A stretch of 64,000 bases of DNA from CAITSH01 sp945892985 (GTDB lineage Bacteria > Pseudomonadota > Gammaproteobacteria > Burkholderiales > SG8-39), in assembly GCA_945892985.1 (NCBI GenBank), contig CAMDDU010000008.1:1-64000 (forward strand), in the 5' to 3' direction. Under the pieces are notes generated by a model. That model did not search any database and was not told the origin of the DNA. It saw only the letters and a program-made list of their open reading frames with translations. The position numbers and the translations under genes are program-made. Within the stretch, counting starts at the first letter, position 1, and each line of letters opens with the position of its first letter. This document shows positions 32,410 through 41,926 of this stretch, in pieces.

Positions 32410-33294
32410 TCAAGGCTTGTGCTTGGCCATCAGCTCGCGCAGGAATTTTGCGGCTGTGGTGCTTTTTAATGCACGCTGCCACATTTCGTCGACTGCTTTG
32501 TGGTGCAGTGCCAGCGCTTCGGGTGCTGCCGTGATCATCGCCACCCCGACGCGTATATTGGGCTGTTCGCCCAGCCGGAACGGGCTCAGGCTGAGCAGTT
32601 GCCGGTCCGGTTGCCGGAATATTTGAAAGCCGGTGTGGGGCAGTGTGTCGGGTACGACGCCGATCTGGATGCCGATCGGCTCTTCTTCGATCATGCGTAC
32701 CAGGTGCGCGACCTCGACCTTCGCCAGCGCGCGTCGTTGTGTGCGCTGCGCATCGGTGAGGCTGGACTTCCCCGCCAGTCCGTCACGCAGGAAGCGTTCT
32801 ATTTCTATCGAGGAAACAAGATTGACAATGCCCGGCCGGCGTCGGTTGAATGTTTGCTTGCGCTGCGCCAGGATCAGCATGATTTCATCGACATCCTTGA
32901 CCGCTTTCGCATGGCCGTCGTATCGGACGGGGATGCTTTCTTTCAAAACATCGGCCAGTTTGTCGTCGAAGGTATCCGAGGCGAGCAGGTAGGAAATGGG
33001 CCCGGACAGGACGATGATGTGTTCCGCCGTTTCCTCGATCTGGCGGACCCGCTCGAAATAACTGACGGCGGAGGCAATGTACTCGACACCAACGCCCAGC
33101 AGTGTCGGTATCGACACCCCCAGCAACTCTGAAAGCCGTTCAAGCGTTTCGATTTTAGAGAGCTCGCCTTTTTCGAAACGGTAAAGTGCCGCCCGCGAAA
33201 TGCCCAGGCGTTTCGCGATTTCTTCGGAGGTGAGGCCCGAACCCAGCCGGAAGGCTTTCAGGCGGTTGCCGATGTCGTCAAATCGAAAGCCCAT
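32410..33294 (-). CDS. XRE-family transcriptional regulator
   Basis: 294 residues. N-terminal Cro/CI-type helix-turn-helix (about 9-65: GNRLKAFRLGSGLTSEEIAK, LGISRAALYRFEKGE, LLGVSIPTLLG). The long C-terminal part (about 70-290) carries no cupin signature and probably senses an effector; it has SGPISYLLASDTFDDKLADV and RRRPGIVNLVSSIEIERFL. It lies between the amidase gene upstream and the isochorismatase operon downstream, all leftward, which suggests local control. Confidence 0.9.
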   Translation of the reverse strand: MGFRFDDIGNRLKAFRLGSGLTSEEIAKRLGISRAALYRFEKGELSKIETLERLSELLGVSIPTLLGVGVEYIASAVSYFERVRQIEETAEHIIVLSGPISYLLASDTFDDKLADVLKESIPVRYDGHAKAVKDVDEIMLILAQRKQTFNRRRPGIVNLVSSIEIERFLRDGLAGKSSLTDAQRTQRRALAKVEVAHLVRMIEEEPIGIQIGVVPDTLPHTGFQIFRQPDRQLLSLSPFRLGEQPNIRVGVAMITAAPEALALHHKAVDEMWQRALKSTTAAKFLRELMAKHKP

Positions 33295-33372
33295 TCAGGG
33301 AAACCTCGCATGTGGGTGGTTTTGAAACGCGACATCTTTACATAAAAACACGGGAGCCCGCCCCCGGCCAGG

Positions 33373-34683
33373 CTATTGGCTTGCCGGCATGACATCCTGT
33401 TTGGCACTGCCTATTTGCGCCCAGATCCAGCGTGCGATTTGCAGCAGCCGCTGGTCTTCGGTGCGTCTGCCTACAAGCTGTACGCCGACCGGCAATTGTT
33501 GCGGGCCGGCATGTGATGGCAGTGTGAGTGACGGGGTATGCAAGAGGGTCCACAGTTCCTGGAAGCGCGGATCGCCGGCCGAGGCCAGGCCCGCGGGGGC
33601 TTCGCCAGGAACACAGGGTGTAAGCAGCACGTCAACGCGCTCAAACATGGTATCGAGTAGTCCCCGGCATCGTTCTGCGAGGGCCAGCGCGCCGGTATAT
33701 TGTTCATGGGACATGCCAAATCCCAACTCCACCGCGCGCAGCATCGGTGTGCTTAGCATGTCGCGATGGCGGTGCCACTCATGCGCCATGGCTCGTGCGC
33801 GTTCGTAGCCGTTGATAAGCGCGCGTGCTGCAGTCAGATCGGCAAACACGGCCGGTAGATCGACTTCGATGACGCGCGCTCCGGCAGCTGTCAGGCGGCT
33901 GGCGGCCAGGTCTATTGCTTCGATTGTTTCGGCCTTCGCGAGTGGCCATAAATGAGTGCGGCAGATGCCGACGCGCGGTATCGGGATTGCAACCGGGGCC
34001 GGCACCGGCCTGCCCACCAGCACACAGTCGAACAACTCGATGTCCTCGAGGTTGCGGGCGAGCAGGCCGATGGTATCGAAGCTGACCGCCGCCGGCTTTA
34101 CACCGACCGGGTTATAGCGCCCGAACGTGGGTTTGAAGCCGACGATGCCGCAAAACGATGCGGGCCGCAGCACCGAGCCGCCGGTTTGCGTACCGAAGGC
34201 GACCGTCGTCATGTGGTCGGCAACCGCCGCGGCCGACCCGCTCGATGAGCCGCCGGGCGTGTGCAGGGGATTATGCGGATTGGTTGTCGCGCCCGGAAAC
34301 ACACCGGCGAATTCGGCGGTGACGGTTTTACCCAAAATGACCGCACCTGCGGCGCGCACCAAGGCAACGCAGGCGGCATCGGCGCGGGGTTGATGACCTG
34401 CGTATATGGGGGATCCCATCTCGGTTCGCATGTCGAAGGTGTCGATCACGTCTTTGACCCCGACCGGAACCCCGTGCAGCGGGCCTTTGACGCCGTTGCT
34501 GTTGCGATCCAGATCGCGCGCCTGTCGCAGGGCGCTCTCGGCATCGAACACCGCCCAGGCCTTTACCACCGGCTCGCGCGCGGCGATATGCGCGAGGCAG
34601 TCGCCCACCACCTGCTCCACGCTGATTTCCCCGCTGCGGGTCAATCGCGCGATTTCTACGGCGGAGAGTTGATTCAGTTGCAT
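33373..34683 (-). CDS. Amidase (amidase-signature family)
   Basis: 436 residues. The Ser-cisSer-Lys triad is visible: Lys77 (GVPVGVKDVID), cis-Ser in the GGSSSGS stretch (144-150) and nucleophile Ser170 (GTQTGGSVLRPAS). The family hydrolyses aliphatic or aromatic amides, or serves as glutamyl-tRNA amidotransferase subunit A, but no gatB/gatC is near. The start ATG at 34683 is 13 bases downstream of the Bug stop, so they are linked. It likely releases ammonia from a catabolic amide. Confidence 0.92.
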   Translation of the reverse strand: MQLNQLSAVEIARLTRSGEISVEQVVGDCLAHIAAREPVVKAWAVFDAESALRQARDLDRNSNGVKGPLHGVPVGVKDVIDTFDMRTEMGSPIYAGHQPRADAACVALVRAAGAVILGKTVTAEFAGVFPGATTNPHNPLHTPGGSSSGSAAAVADHMTTVAFGTQTGGSVLRPASFCGIVGFKPTFGRYNPVGVKPAAVSFDTIGLLARNLEDIELFDCVLVGRPVPAPVAIPIPRVGICRTHLWPLAKAETIEAIDLAASRLTAAGARVIEVDLPAVFADLTAARALINGYERARAMAHEWHRHRDMLSTPMLRAVELGFGMSHEQYTGALALAERCRGLLDTMFERVDVLLTPCVPGEAPAGLASAGDPRFQELWTLLHTPSLTLPSHAGPQQLPVGVQLVGRRTEDQRLLQIARWIWAQIGSAKQDVMPASQ

Positions 34684-34696
34684 GGTGGGGCGTTTC

Positions 34697-35674
34697 TTAT
34701 TCGGGTTGAATATTGGCCGATTTGATTACTTGCGCGGCGGCATCCATGTCGGATTTGATCAAGTGGGCGAGTTCTTGCGGCGTGCCACCTTTGATGTCGT
34801 AGAGCTGGCTCCTCAGCTTGAGTCTGACCTCTGCGGATGCCAGCGCGTCATTGGCGGCCCGGTTTATCTTAGCGACAACCTCTAGGGGCAGGCCAGCCGG
34901 CCCCATAATCGAATACCATCCTTGCGCTGATAAGGTCGGCAATCCAGTTGCCTCAGAGAATGTCGCAATCTCTGGTGCCAGCGGCGTGCGCTGGGTTTCG
35001 GTTACCGCAAAAACTTTCAATTTCCCGCTTTTTATAAGGGGCAGCACATTGGGCAGTGCATTGACAAAAAGATCGACCTGCCCGCCAAGGACATCGGGCA
35101 AAGCTTGAGAGCAGCCTTTGTAGGGAATGTGGGCTATTTTGGTTCCGGCCGCCGCATTTATGCGCTCTCCCACCATGTGATAGATGGAAGCGACGCCGCA
35201 CGATGAGAATGTTAGCCGGTCTCTTTTTGCATATGTGATGACCTCTGCCATCGAGTTGACAGGGAGCGATGCACGTCCACCGATAACGATAGGGCTGGTC
35301 GCGAGCAGGATGATCGGAGTGAAGCTACCTATCGCGTTGAACGGCAGGTTCTTGTACAACGACTGATTGATGGGTAGCGAATTGGTGGCTACTATCAGCG
35401 TATAGCCGTCTGGTGCCGCGCGCGCAACAATATCATGGCCGATGTTAGCGCCACCGCCCGGTCTGTTATCGACAATGAACGGCTGCCCTAGCGATTTTTG
35501 CATCTGCTCGCCGATGATTCTGCCGAGGTTGTCAGCGCCACCCCCAGCCGTGAAAGGCACTATCAGGCGTACGGCTTTTTCGGGGTATGACTGCGCTTGC
35601 GCATCACTAAGCGGCGAAATGAGTGCGACGCTGAGAGTCATCGCTAATGCGTGAATACCTTGTAAGTAGCTCAT
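34697..35674 (-). CDS. Bug-family periplasmic solute receptor
   Basis: 325 residues; signal peptide ending SDAQA, then QSYPEKAVRLIVPFTAGG. VDNRPGGGANIGHD, APDGYTLIVATNS and IAHIPYKGCSQALPDV are the Bug-type segments. A cysteine in the pocket loop (PYKGCSQ) is unusual compared with the other receptors here. It lies between the orphan ferredoxin and the amidase on the same strand. Confidence 0.92.
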   Translation of the reverse strand: MSYLQGIHALAMTLSVALISPLSDAQAQSYPEKAVRLIVPFTAGGGADNLGRIIGEQMQKSLGQPFIVDNRPGGGANIGHDIVARAAPDGYTLIVATNSLPINQSLYKNLPFNAIGSFTPIILLATSPIVIGGRASLPVNSMAEVITYAKRDRLTFSSCGVASIYHMVGERINAAAGTKIAHIPYKGCSQALPDVLGGQVDLFVNALPNVLPLIKSGKLKVFAVTETQRTPLAPEIATFSEATGLPTLSAQGWYSIMGPAGLPLEVVAKINRAANDALASAEVRLKLRSQLYDIKGGTPQELAHLIKSDMDAAAQVIKSANIQPE

Positions 35675-35747
35675 GCCAACCCCTCCGAAATGTGCCGTAC
35701 ATTAAAAAACACGCTATTTGTCCCGCTTACTCCGGTGCTTTGTGATT

Positions 35748-36035
35748 TCACAGGTCAAGCTCCAGAACAGGCTCAAGCGAACGGGATACGCAGATCATCA
35801 TAGTCGTACCTACTGATCGTTCCGCTTGTGTGAGGACTTTATCGCGATGATCAGGCTTACCTTTTGCCACGGTGGCTTCGCAGGTACCGCATATGCCTTC
35901 ACGACAGGAGTTGGGCCACTGTATTCCAATCTCTTCGATCGCCTCAAGGATAGACAATTCAGCTGGAACCTGAAGCCTATATCCGCTGTGGCGAAGCACG
36001 AGTTCGAAGTCCGTATTTATCGAGGCCGGGTTCAT
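35748..36035 (-). CDS. Stand-alone plant-type [2Fe-2S] ferredoxin
   Basis: 95 residues with Cys44, Cys49, Cys52 (SCREGICGTC) and Cys82 (MMICVSRS). The spacing and the C-terminal LEPVLELDL match the ferredoxin domain at the C-terminus of phthalate-dioxygenase-type reductases, but the FMN and NAD domains are missing. It starts 15 bases after the Rieske oxygenase stop, so it is the likely electron donor to that enzyme. A separate flavin reductase must come from elsewhere. Confidence 0.9.
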   Translation of the reverse strand: MNPASINTDFELVLRHSGYRLQVPAELSILEAIEEIGIQWPNSCREGICGTCEATVAKGKPDHRDKVLTQAERSVGTTMMICVSRSLEPVLELDL

Positions 36036-36050
36036 TTGAGCGACTGTGTT

Positions 36051-37037
36051 TTAGGTTTTGTCAGCAGGGGAAAGCGCTGCCAGCATTTTGCGGTACGTAA
36101 CAGAAGGCCCATCGGGTCCGCGTAAATGCAACTCCTTGTTCCAGTCGATAGGCAGCCTCACCGGGCGCTGACTTTCGATCAGAATACGATCTTGTTCCCA
36201 TATTTTTTGGGTGAAGGCGATGAATTTATCAGGCGGGTGTTCGAGCCCAAAATTGCGTGCCACTACCATGTAGCGGGCGCACTTTGCTTCGGAGATCGGC
36301 GTTGAGAAGAACAAATCGATGACACGATCGCCGTTTGGGTATATGTTTTCATGGTACAGCGTGTAGGGCAGAGTAATGTGATAAGTGAGCCGATTGATGG
36401 TCAGTTTGTCCGGGTTGAGACGGTTGCCCACTTCCGACTGACATTCAAAATAGAACGCACCATCTTGCTCCTCCACCTTGCGCGCGCTTACTACGGGAAT
36501 GTTGTCGCGGTTGCCCAGCATATCCGGATGCGCCCAAGGTAGATGGGCTTCGTCCATGAAATTTTCTAGCGAGCGTCCAGCGTCCGCCTGCCATATGACG
36601 GGGCCGACTATATGGCACTTGAAGTCCTCTCGCTCAAATTCAGGCACTTCGTATAGCGGTTGTTTTGGTTCCCCCAAGCAGACGAAGATAAGCCCATAGC
36701 GTTCGGCGCAATGATAAGCGCCGACGCGTGCTTTAGATGGAATCGGCTGCTCTGGTGGGGTTGAGGGAATGACCTTGACGACGCCGCCACTGTCATACTC
36801 CCAGCCGTGATATGGACAGAGCAATCGATTTTTTTCTACCCAGCCAAGTGACAAACGTGTGCCGCGATGTACGCAGCGGTCCTCGAGCGCACTGACCCCT
36901 GTTTCAGTTCGCCAGAGAACTAGGTCTTCGTCCATAAGGGTGGTTGCGATGGGTTTATTCTTCACATCGCTGCTGAGTGCTACCGCGTGCCAGTAATTAC
37001 GCAGGGGATTTTTAGGGTCAGATAACAGCTCAGACAT
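36051..37037 (-). CDS. Rieske oxygenase, phthalate-dioxygenase type (system 2)
   Basis: 328 residues, a single-component alpha3-type oxygenase of the phthalate/vanillate/carbazole group. Rieske ligands Cys55-x-His57 and Cys74-x2-His77 (CVHRG, CPYHGW). The mononuclear iron site is in SLENFMDEAHLPWAH with Asp162, His165 and His170. There is no beta subunit, which suits this class. Enzymes of this type often catalyse O- or N-demethylation or dihydroxylation. It is followed by the orphan ferredoxin and preceded by a Bug gene. Confidence 0.93.
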   Translation of the reverse strand: MSELLSDPKNPLRNYWHAVALSSDVKNKPIATTLMDEDLVLWRTETGVSALEDRCVHRGTRLSLGWVEKNRLLCPYHGWEYDSGGVVKVIPSTPPEQPIPSKARVGAYHCAERYGLIFVCLGEPKQPLYEVPEFEREDFKCHIVGPVIWQADAGRSLENFMDEAHLPWAHPDMLGNRDNIPVVSARKVEEQDGAFYFECQSEVGNRLNPDKLTINRLTYHITLPYTLYHENIYPNGDRVIDLFFSTPISEAKCARYMVVARNFGLEHPPDKFIAFTQKIWEQDRILIESQRPVRLPIDWNKELHLRGPDGPSVTYRKMLAALSPADKT

Positions 37038-37087
37038 TTACTGTGCCTCCTCTTGTCACTACTCGGGCTGAATGCAACGTGCCATTT

Positions 37088-38098
37088 TTAGTTCGGGGTG
37101 ATGCCGGTGGCTTTGATCAGGCGTTCCCATTTGACGACTTCTTCTTTGACGTATTTGGCGAACTCGGGTTGGCTGAGTAGCTGTGGATCCATGCCGATTG
37201 TTCTCAGGCGTTCTTTGGAGTCGGCCTCGTTCAGAACCTGGTTGATCTCGGCATTGAGTTTTTGCACCAGGTCCGGGGGCGTTCCAGGCGGAACGAAAAA
37301 TCCGATCCAGGAGGCGACGTGAAGCTCCGGAAATCCGGCCTCGACCAGCGTCGGGACATCGGGCAGCAGCGTCATGCGGGTGCGGCTGGCGACCGCGAGG
37401 GCGCGTATTGAGCCCTGACGCAGGTACGGCGCGGCCGTAGGGTAGGTGGTTGAGGCGAGATCAACGTGTTGGCTGACCACGGCGGCGTTGACCGGCGCAC
37501 CCCCTTGATAGGGCACGTGCGTGGCGGCGATTCCGGGGAGGCTTTTGAATACATATTCCGCTGCCAGGTGTTCGGCCGTACCGACTCCGGCCGAGGCGAA
37601 GGTGACGCGCGACTGTTTTGCGTTGCGCACATAGTCAAGAAGGTTGGTCTCCTTTGCCGACGCAGGCGCGATGAAAATGGTCGGTGTACTGGCGGCGATG
37701 GATACCGGGGTAAGTTGCACCACCGGGTCGACGCCTTCCTTGGAGTTGCTGGCGTTGACCGCGATGGAGGTGGTGGTGACGAGGATGGTGTAGCCATCGG
37801 GCGCCGCCGCTGCGACCACCTTGGCGCCCAATATGCCACCCGCACCGGCGCGGTTTTCCACCACCACCGGCTGGCCCAGACGCGCGGTTAGTCTCTGCCC
37901 GACGATGCGTGCGACGGTGTCGGCGATTCCCCCGGCTGTAAATGCGACGATCATCCGGACCGTGCGGCTCGGATAGGCCGCGGTTTGTGCGGCCGATTGC
38001 GACCAGGCGGGTTGTGAGTTGATGGTTGCCGCGAATATTACTAGCGTGGCGCAAGCCACCCCCAGCCGGTGTTTCAAGCGCGTGGTGTTTTTTATCAT
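37088..38098 (-). CDS. Bug-family periplasmic solute receptor
   Basis: 336 residues; an N-terminal hydrophobic segment (LGVACATLVIFAATINSQPA) is followed by TAAYPSRTVRMIVAFTAGG. Bug segments: VVENRAGAGGILG, APDGYTILVTTTS and THVPYQGGAPVNAAV. It lies 50 bases upstream of the Rieske system 2 gene and 25 bases downstream of the molybdenum-hydroxylase large subunit gene. Confidence 0.92.
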   Translation of the reverse strand: MIKNTTRLKHRLGVACATLVIFAATINSQPAWSQSAAQTAAYPSRTVRMIVAFTAGGIADTVARIVGQRLTARLGQPVVVENRAGAGGILGAKVVAAAAPDGYTILVTTTSIAVNASNSKEGVDPVVQLTPVSIAASTPTIFIAPASAKETNLLDYVRNAKQSRVTFASAGVGTAEHLAAEYVFKSLPGIAATHVPYQGGAPVNAAVVSQHVDLASTTYPTAAPYLRQGSIRALAVASRTRMTLLPDVPTLVEAGFPELHVASWIGFFVPPGTPPDLVQKLNAEINQVLNEADSKERLRTIGMDPQLLSQPEFAKYVKEEVVKWERLIKATGITPN

Positions 38099-38123
38099 TT
38101 ATAACTCCAGTTGATGGGCCGCA

Positions 38124-40469
38124 TCACGCGGCCTGTTTTTGCCGGCCTTGTTCGATTAGTTCTACGAGTTTTGCCGGGAATATCGGCGTTTGCGCGAGGT
38201 GGACACCGAAGGGCTTCAGTGCGTTTTCTATCGCTGAAACCAGGGCCGCCGCAGCAGGCATCACACCGGCCTCGCCCACACCCTTGACGCCGAGCGGGTT
38301 GAGCGATGTCGGCGACTCAAAATGCACCACTTCAATCGCGGGCATTTCAGTGGCGGTGATCAGAAGGTAGTCGCCCAGATTCGTGGTGACCGGCTGGGCG
38401 TTTTCATCGAACCCCATCCACTCGAACAGGGTGTTGCCGATGCCATGCGCGACCCCTCCGAGCAACTGTCCTTGCACCAGCATCGGGTTGATCACGCGCC
38501 CGCAGTCGTGGCCGATGACAAAGCGCAGAATCTTGACCGCACCGGTTTCGACGTCGACTTCGACCTCGCTGGCGGCGCAACCGTTGGCGTAGGTCATCGC
38601 GTCCATGACGACATGTTCGGTGGCTTCAAGGCCAGGTGTCACGCCTGGCGGAAGCTGGTAGCCTGGCATGCCGGCGACGCTCAGCGCGACATCGGCCAGG
38701 CGCACCGATTTTTCGCGCACACCCTTGATATAAATTTCATCGCCCTCGATGTCGAGATCATGCGGTGATGCCTCAAGCAGGTGGCTGGCGATATGCAGCG
38801 CCTTTTCACGCACCTTGACGGCAGCGACGTGGGCCGAAGACCCGGCCATCACCGCAAGTCGGCTGTTAAAGCCGCCGATTCCCATCGAAATCGCCGCGGT
38901 GTCGCCTGTCGTGACGGTCATGTTTTCCATCGCGCCGCCCAGTTGCTCGGCCACCACCTGTGCCAGCATGGTTTTGGTGCCCTGACCCATGGCAGCCGCA
39001 CCCGAATAGATATGAACCCTTCCGGAGGGGCCGACCTTGACGGTGACCGCCTCGAAGGGCCCGCGCCCGGTGGCTTCGACAAAATTTCCCAGGCCGATAC
39101 CGATATGGCGGCCCGCCGCGAGCGCTGCCGCCTGGCGCGCCGGGAAATCGTCCCAGCCGATGTGTGCCAGCACCTGTTGCTGGCATTTCAGGTAGTCGCC
39201 ACTGTCGAGCACAATCGGGATGCCACCGCGTGTTTTCATCGGTATCGAGTAAGGCATCTTGTCGGCACTCACGATGTTGCGCCGGCGCACCTCTGCCCGG
39301 TCTAAGCCTAATTCCGCTGCAATCCGGTCAAGCAGCCGCTCAATGGCAAAAGTGCCCTGCGGGGTGCCGGCACCGCGCACCGGGGTGACCGGCACTTTGT
39401 TGCTCAGCGCCACCTTTACGTTCATGGCATAGGCCGGAATGACATATTGCAGGGCGACTGCCGTCGCCGACTGCTGCGGAACGTTGAGTCCGCGCGCCGT
39501 GTAGGCGCCGTGATCATGGATGATGGCGCCGCGCACGCCCAGAATGCGCGCATCGCCGTCGACGGCGATTTCAATATCCCAGTACTGGTCGCGCTCTTGT
39601 GTGGTTGCGACAAAATGTTCGCGCCTGTCCTCAATCCACTTTACCGGGCGATCGAGCAGCATGGCGGCGATCGCGATCGTCACGTCTTCCGGATAAAACA
39701 CCAGCTTGGGACCAAAGCCCCCGCCGACATCAGGCGTGATCACCCGCACCTGGTTTTCATCACGCCCCAGCAGCGAGGTGAGCATGCGCATCGCGGTATG
39801 CGGCGTTTGTGTCGAACTCCATACCGTAAGCCTGTCCTGGGCGGCGTCGTGCACGGCCACGACACCCCGGCATTCAATGGAATGGCTTCCGCCGCGGTGT
39901 TGCCATAGCGCTTCGCGAAACACGTGCCTGGCTTTGGCGAAAGCCTGCGTGACGTCGCCGTAGCCCATGTCAAATTCGGCCAGTAAATTGTGGGGCGAGC
40001 GGCGGTGTACCAGGGGCGCGCCGGGGGCGAGCGCGTCGCGGCAATCGGATGCGACCGGCAGGGTTTGATAGTCAATGTCGAGCAGCGTCGCGGCGTCCTC
40101 TGCGATATAGCGGTCGTCGGCAATGATCACGGCAACGGCCTCGCCAACGTGCACCACCTCGTCGATTGCCAGAATCGGGCGGTCCAGGTATTGGATGAAA
40201 CTCGGGCTCGGTAGCGCAACGGCGAGGCGCTCGGCCTTGAGGAAGGGCCTCAGGTCGGCCATCGTGAGCACTGCATGCACTCCGGGCAGGGCCAGTGCCG
40301 CGGTCTTGTCTATGGCGCGGATTGAAGCGTGTGCGTGTGGGCTGCGCACAAAAGCGGCCTCCAGCATGCCTGGCAGGCTGATGTCGTCGACAAAGCGGCC
40401 CTTGCCGCGTAACAGGTCAGGGTCTTCGAGGCGTTTGACGCTTTGCCCGAAAGTGCGGGTGCTCGTCAT
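38124..40469 (-). CDS. Molybdenum hydroxylase large subunit (set A)
   Basis: 781 residues from the ATG at 40469, which overlaps the small-subunit stop as ATGA. Xanthine-dehydrogenase/CoxL superfamily. Seen are the start SVKRLEDPDLLRGKGRFVDD, the cofactor region GGGFGPKLVFYPEDV, VRGAGTPQGTFAIERLLDRI, and the active-site Glu in NPLGVKGVGEAGVMP. It binds Mo-pterin cytosine dinucleotide and hydroxylates an (N-hetero)aromatic carbon with water. The CoxL-specific AYXCSFR loop is not present, so CO dehydrogenase is unlikely. Confidence 0.94.
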   Translation of the reverse strand: MTSTRTFGQSVKRLEDPDLLRGKGRFVDDISLPGMLEAAFVRSPHAHASIRAIDKTAALALPGVHAVLTMADLRPFLKAERLAVALPSPSFIQYLDRPILAIDEVVHVGEAVAVIIADDRYIAEDAATLLDIDYQTLPVASDCRDALAPGAPLVHRRSPHNLLAEFDMGYGDVTQAFAKARHVFREALWQHRGGSHSIECRGVVAVHDAAQDRLTVWSSTQTPHTAMRMLTSLLGRDENQVRVITPDVGGGFGPKLVFYPEDVTIAIAAMLLDRPVKWIEDRREHFVATTQERDQYWDIEIAVDGDARILGVRGAIIHDHGAYTARGLNVPQQSATAVALQYVIPAYAMNVKVALSNKVPVTPVRGAGTPQGTFAIERLLDRIAAELGLDRAEVRRRNIVSADKMPYSIPMKTRGGIPIVLDSGDYLKCQQQVLAHIGWDDFPARQAAALAAGRHIGIGLGNFVEATGRGPFEAVTVKVGPSGRVHIYSGAAAMGQGTKTMLAQVVAEQLGGAMENMTVTTGDTAAISMGIGGFNSRLAVMAGSSAHVAAVKVREKALHIASHLLEASPHDLDIEGDEIYIKGVREKSVRLADVALSVAGMPGYQLPPGVTPGLEATEHVVMDAMTYANGCAASEVEVDVETGAVKILRFVIGHDCGRVINPMLVQGQLLGGVAHGIGNTLFEWMGFDENAQPVTTNLGDYLLITATEMPAIEVVHFESPTSLNPLGVKGVGEAGVMPAAAALVSAIENALKPFGVHLAQTPIFPAKLVELIEQGRQKQAA

Positions 40470-40975
40470 GCGCTCGCTCCGCCGGCTTGGCCGTTGCCGG
40501 CGCGCATGCGCCGTGCCGCATCGAGCGCCGCGGCAACAATACCTTCGTAGCCGGTGCAGCGGCACAGATTGCCGGATATTGCGACGCGCACCTCGCGTTC
40601 GGTCGGATCCGGGTTGTCGCGCAAAAATTCGATGAGCGTGGTCAGCAGGCCTGGCGTGCAAAAACCGCATTGCAGACCATGATTGTCAATAAAGGCCTGT
40701 TGTAACGGATGCAACTGGTCTGGCGCGGGGGCGATGCCCTCGACGGAGGTCACTTCGCGGCCGTTGGCCTGCACGGCCAGCATCAGGCAGGAGCGCGCGG
40801 AGCGGCCGTTGACCAGCACGGTACAGGCGCCACATACGCCGTGTTCACAGCCCAGATGTGTTCCAGTCAACTTTAGCCGCCCGCGAAGAAAATCTGCCAG
40901 CGTCATACGAACCGGAACTGACTGCCTGTGGTGTGTGCCATTGACTGTGATGTCGATGTCCCTGTGTTCGCTCAT
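40466..40975 (-). CDS. Molybdenum hydroxylase [2Fe-2S] subunit (set A)
   Basis: 169 residues. First cluster Cys43, Cys48, Cys51, Cys63 (CEHGVCGAC, SCLML); second cluster Cys103, Cys106, Cys138, Cys140 (CGFCTPG, LCRCTGY). These are the two iron-sulfur clusters that carry electrons from Mo to FAD. It overlaps its neighbours by 4 bases on both sides, giving the order medium-small-large. Confidence 0.96.
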   Translation of the reverse strand: MSEHRDIDITVNGTHHRQSVPVRMTLADFLRGRLKLTGTHLGCEHGVCGACTVLVNGRSARSCLMLAVQANGREVTSVEGIAPAPDQLHPLQQAFIDNHGLQCGFCTPGLLTTLIEFLRDNPDPTEREVRVAISGNLCRCTGYEGIVAAALDAARRMRAGNGQAGGASA

Positions 40976-41892
40976 GAACGGTTTTCTCCAGACTGATTGT
41001 CGCCTTTGGCCAATGGCGGCGTCCGGCGCGCCGCAACGGCACGCTCGTGTGCCAGCAACAGTGCGCGGCGGGACAAGGATGCGGCCAATTGCCGGCGGTA
41101 GGATGCGGGCGAATGCACATCCGCCATGGCATCAATCTCCCGGCAGGTCTCGCACAGCTCGCGCAGCAGGGACTCCGACACCGTGTTTCCGAGCAGGGCT
41201 TGTTCAATGGCGGTCATCCGCAGCGGGACCGCTGTGGCACCGCCCAGGGCGAGCGCAACGCGGGTCACCTTGCCCTCGGCATTCTCCTCGAGAAGCGCTG
41301 CCGCCGAGACCACGGCGTAGTCACCGTGGCGCCGGGCGAATTCTACAAATGCGTAGCCGTGTCCGGCCTTCCATATCGGAAACTGCACGCCAGTCAGCAG
41401 TTCATCCGGCTCGACCGCCGGCGTCATGTAACCGAGCGGGAAATCAGCGAATGCGACATTTCGCTCGCCTTGCGGGCCGCAAATGGTGACATTGGCATCA
41501 AGCGCTGCGGCGACCGTGACCAGTTCGGCTGAAGGATCGAGCTGGCAGAGCGATCCGCCGAGGGTGCCGCGGTTGCGGGTTTGTCGGTGTCCGATGTGTG
41601 GCAGCGCTTCGTCCATTAGCGGGCAGTTTTTTCGAACCAGCGCGGAAAACTCCATGTCGCTTTGCCGGGTCATGGCGCCGATTTGCAGCGTGCCACCCGA
41701 TTCGCGCAAATAGTCGAGGGCGGTGACGCGATTCAAGTCGATGAGGTGGTCCGGAAGCAGGTAGCGCATGTTCAGCATCGCCATGAGCGACTGGCCGCCA
41801 GCCAGCAGCTTGTTGTTCTCGAGCGTGCCGAGCAGCTGAACGACCTCGCCGACGGTTTCGGGGTCGTGGTATCCGAAACGCGGGGGCTTCAA
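40972..41892 (-). CDS. Molybdenum hydroxylase FAD subunit (set A)
   Basis: 306 residues of the CoxM/FAD-binding type. FAD pyrophosphate loop NKLLAGGQSLMAMLNMR (AGGQS) and the second motif IGHRQTRNRGTLGGSL are present; a CO-dehydrogenase-like C-terminal domain follows. It accepts electrons from the iron-sulfur subunit. First gene of set A, 34 bases after the beta subunit of Rieske system 3. Confidence 0.95.
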   Translation of the reverse strand: MKPPRFGYHDPETVGEVVQLLGTLENNKLLAGGQSLMAMLNMRYLLPDHLIDLNRVTALDYLRESGGTLQIGAMTRQSDMEFSALVRKNCPLMDEALPHIGHRQTRNRGTLGGSLCQLDPSAELVTVAAALDANVTICGPQGERNVAFADFPLGYMTPAVEPDELLTGVQFPIWKAGHGYAFVEFARRHGDYAVVSAAALLEENAEGKVTRVALALGGATAVPLRMTAIEQALLGNTVSESLLRELCETCREIDAMADVHSPASYRRQLAASLSRRALLLAHERAVAARRTPPLAKGDNQSGENRS

Positions 41893-41926
41893 TTGACCAC
41901 CTTATATTTTGAGTTTTGATGCGACA

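Noticed and set aside
33373..34683. GatA-type glutamyl-tRNA amidotransferase subunit
   Set aside because: No gatB or gatC nearby, and the gene lies in a catabolic run directly after a Bug receptor.
38124..40469. CO dehydrogenase identity for the molybdenum enzymes, given the CoxG-like partner
   Set aside because: The AYXCSFR active-site loop of form I CoxL is not present in either large subunit. CoxG-like proteins accompany many other molybdenum hydroxylases.
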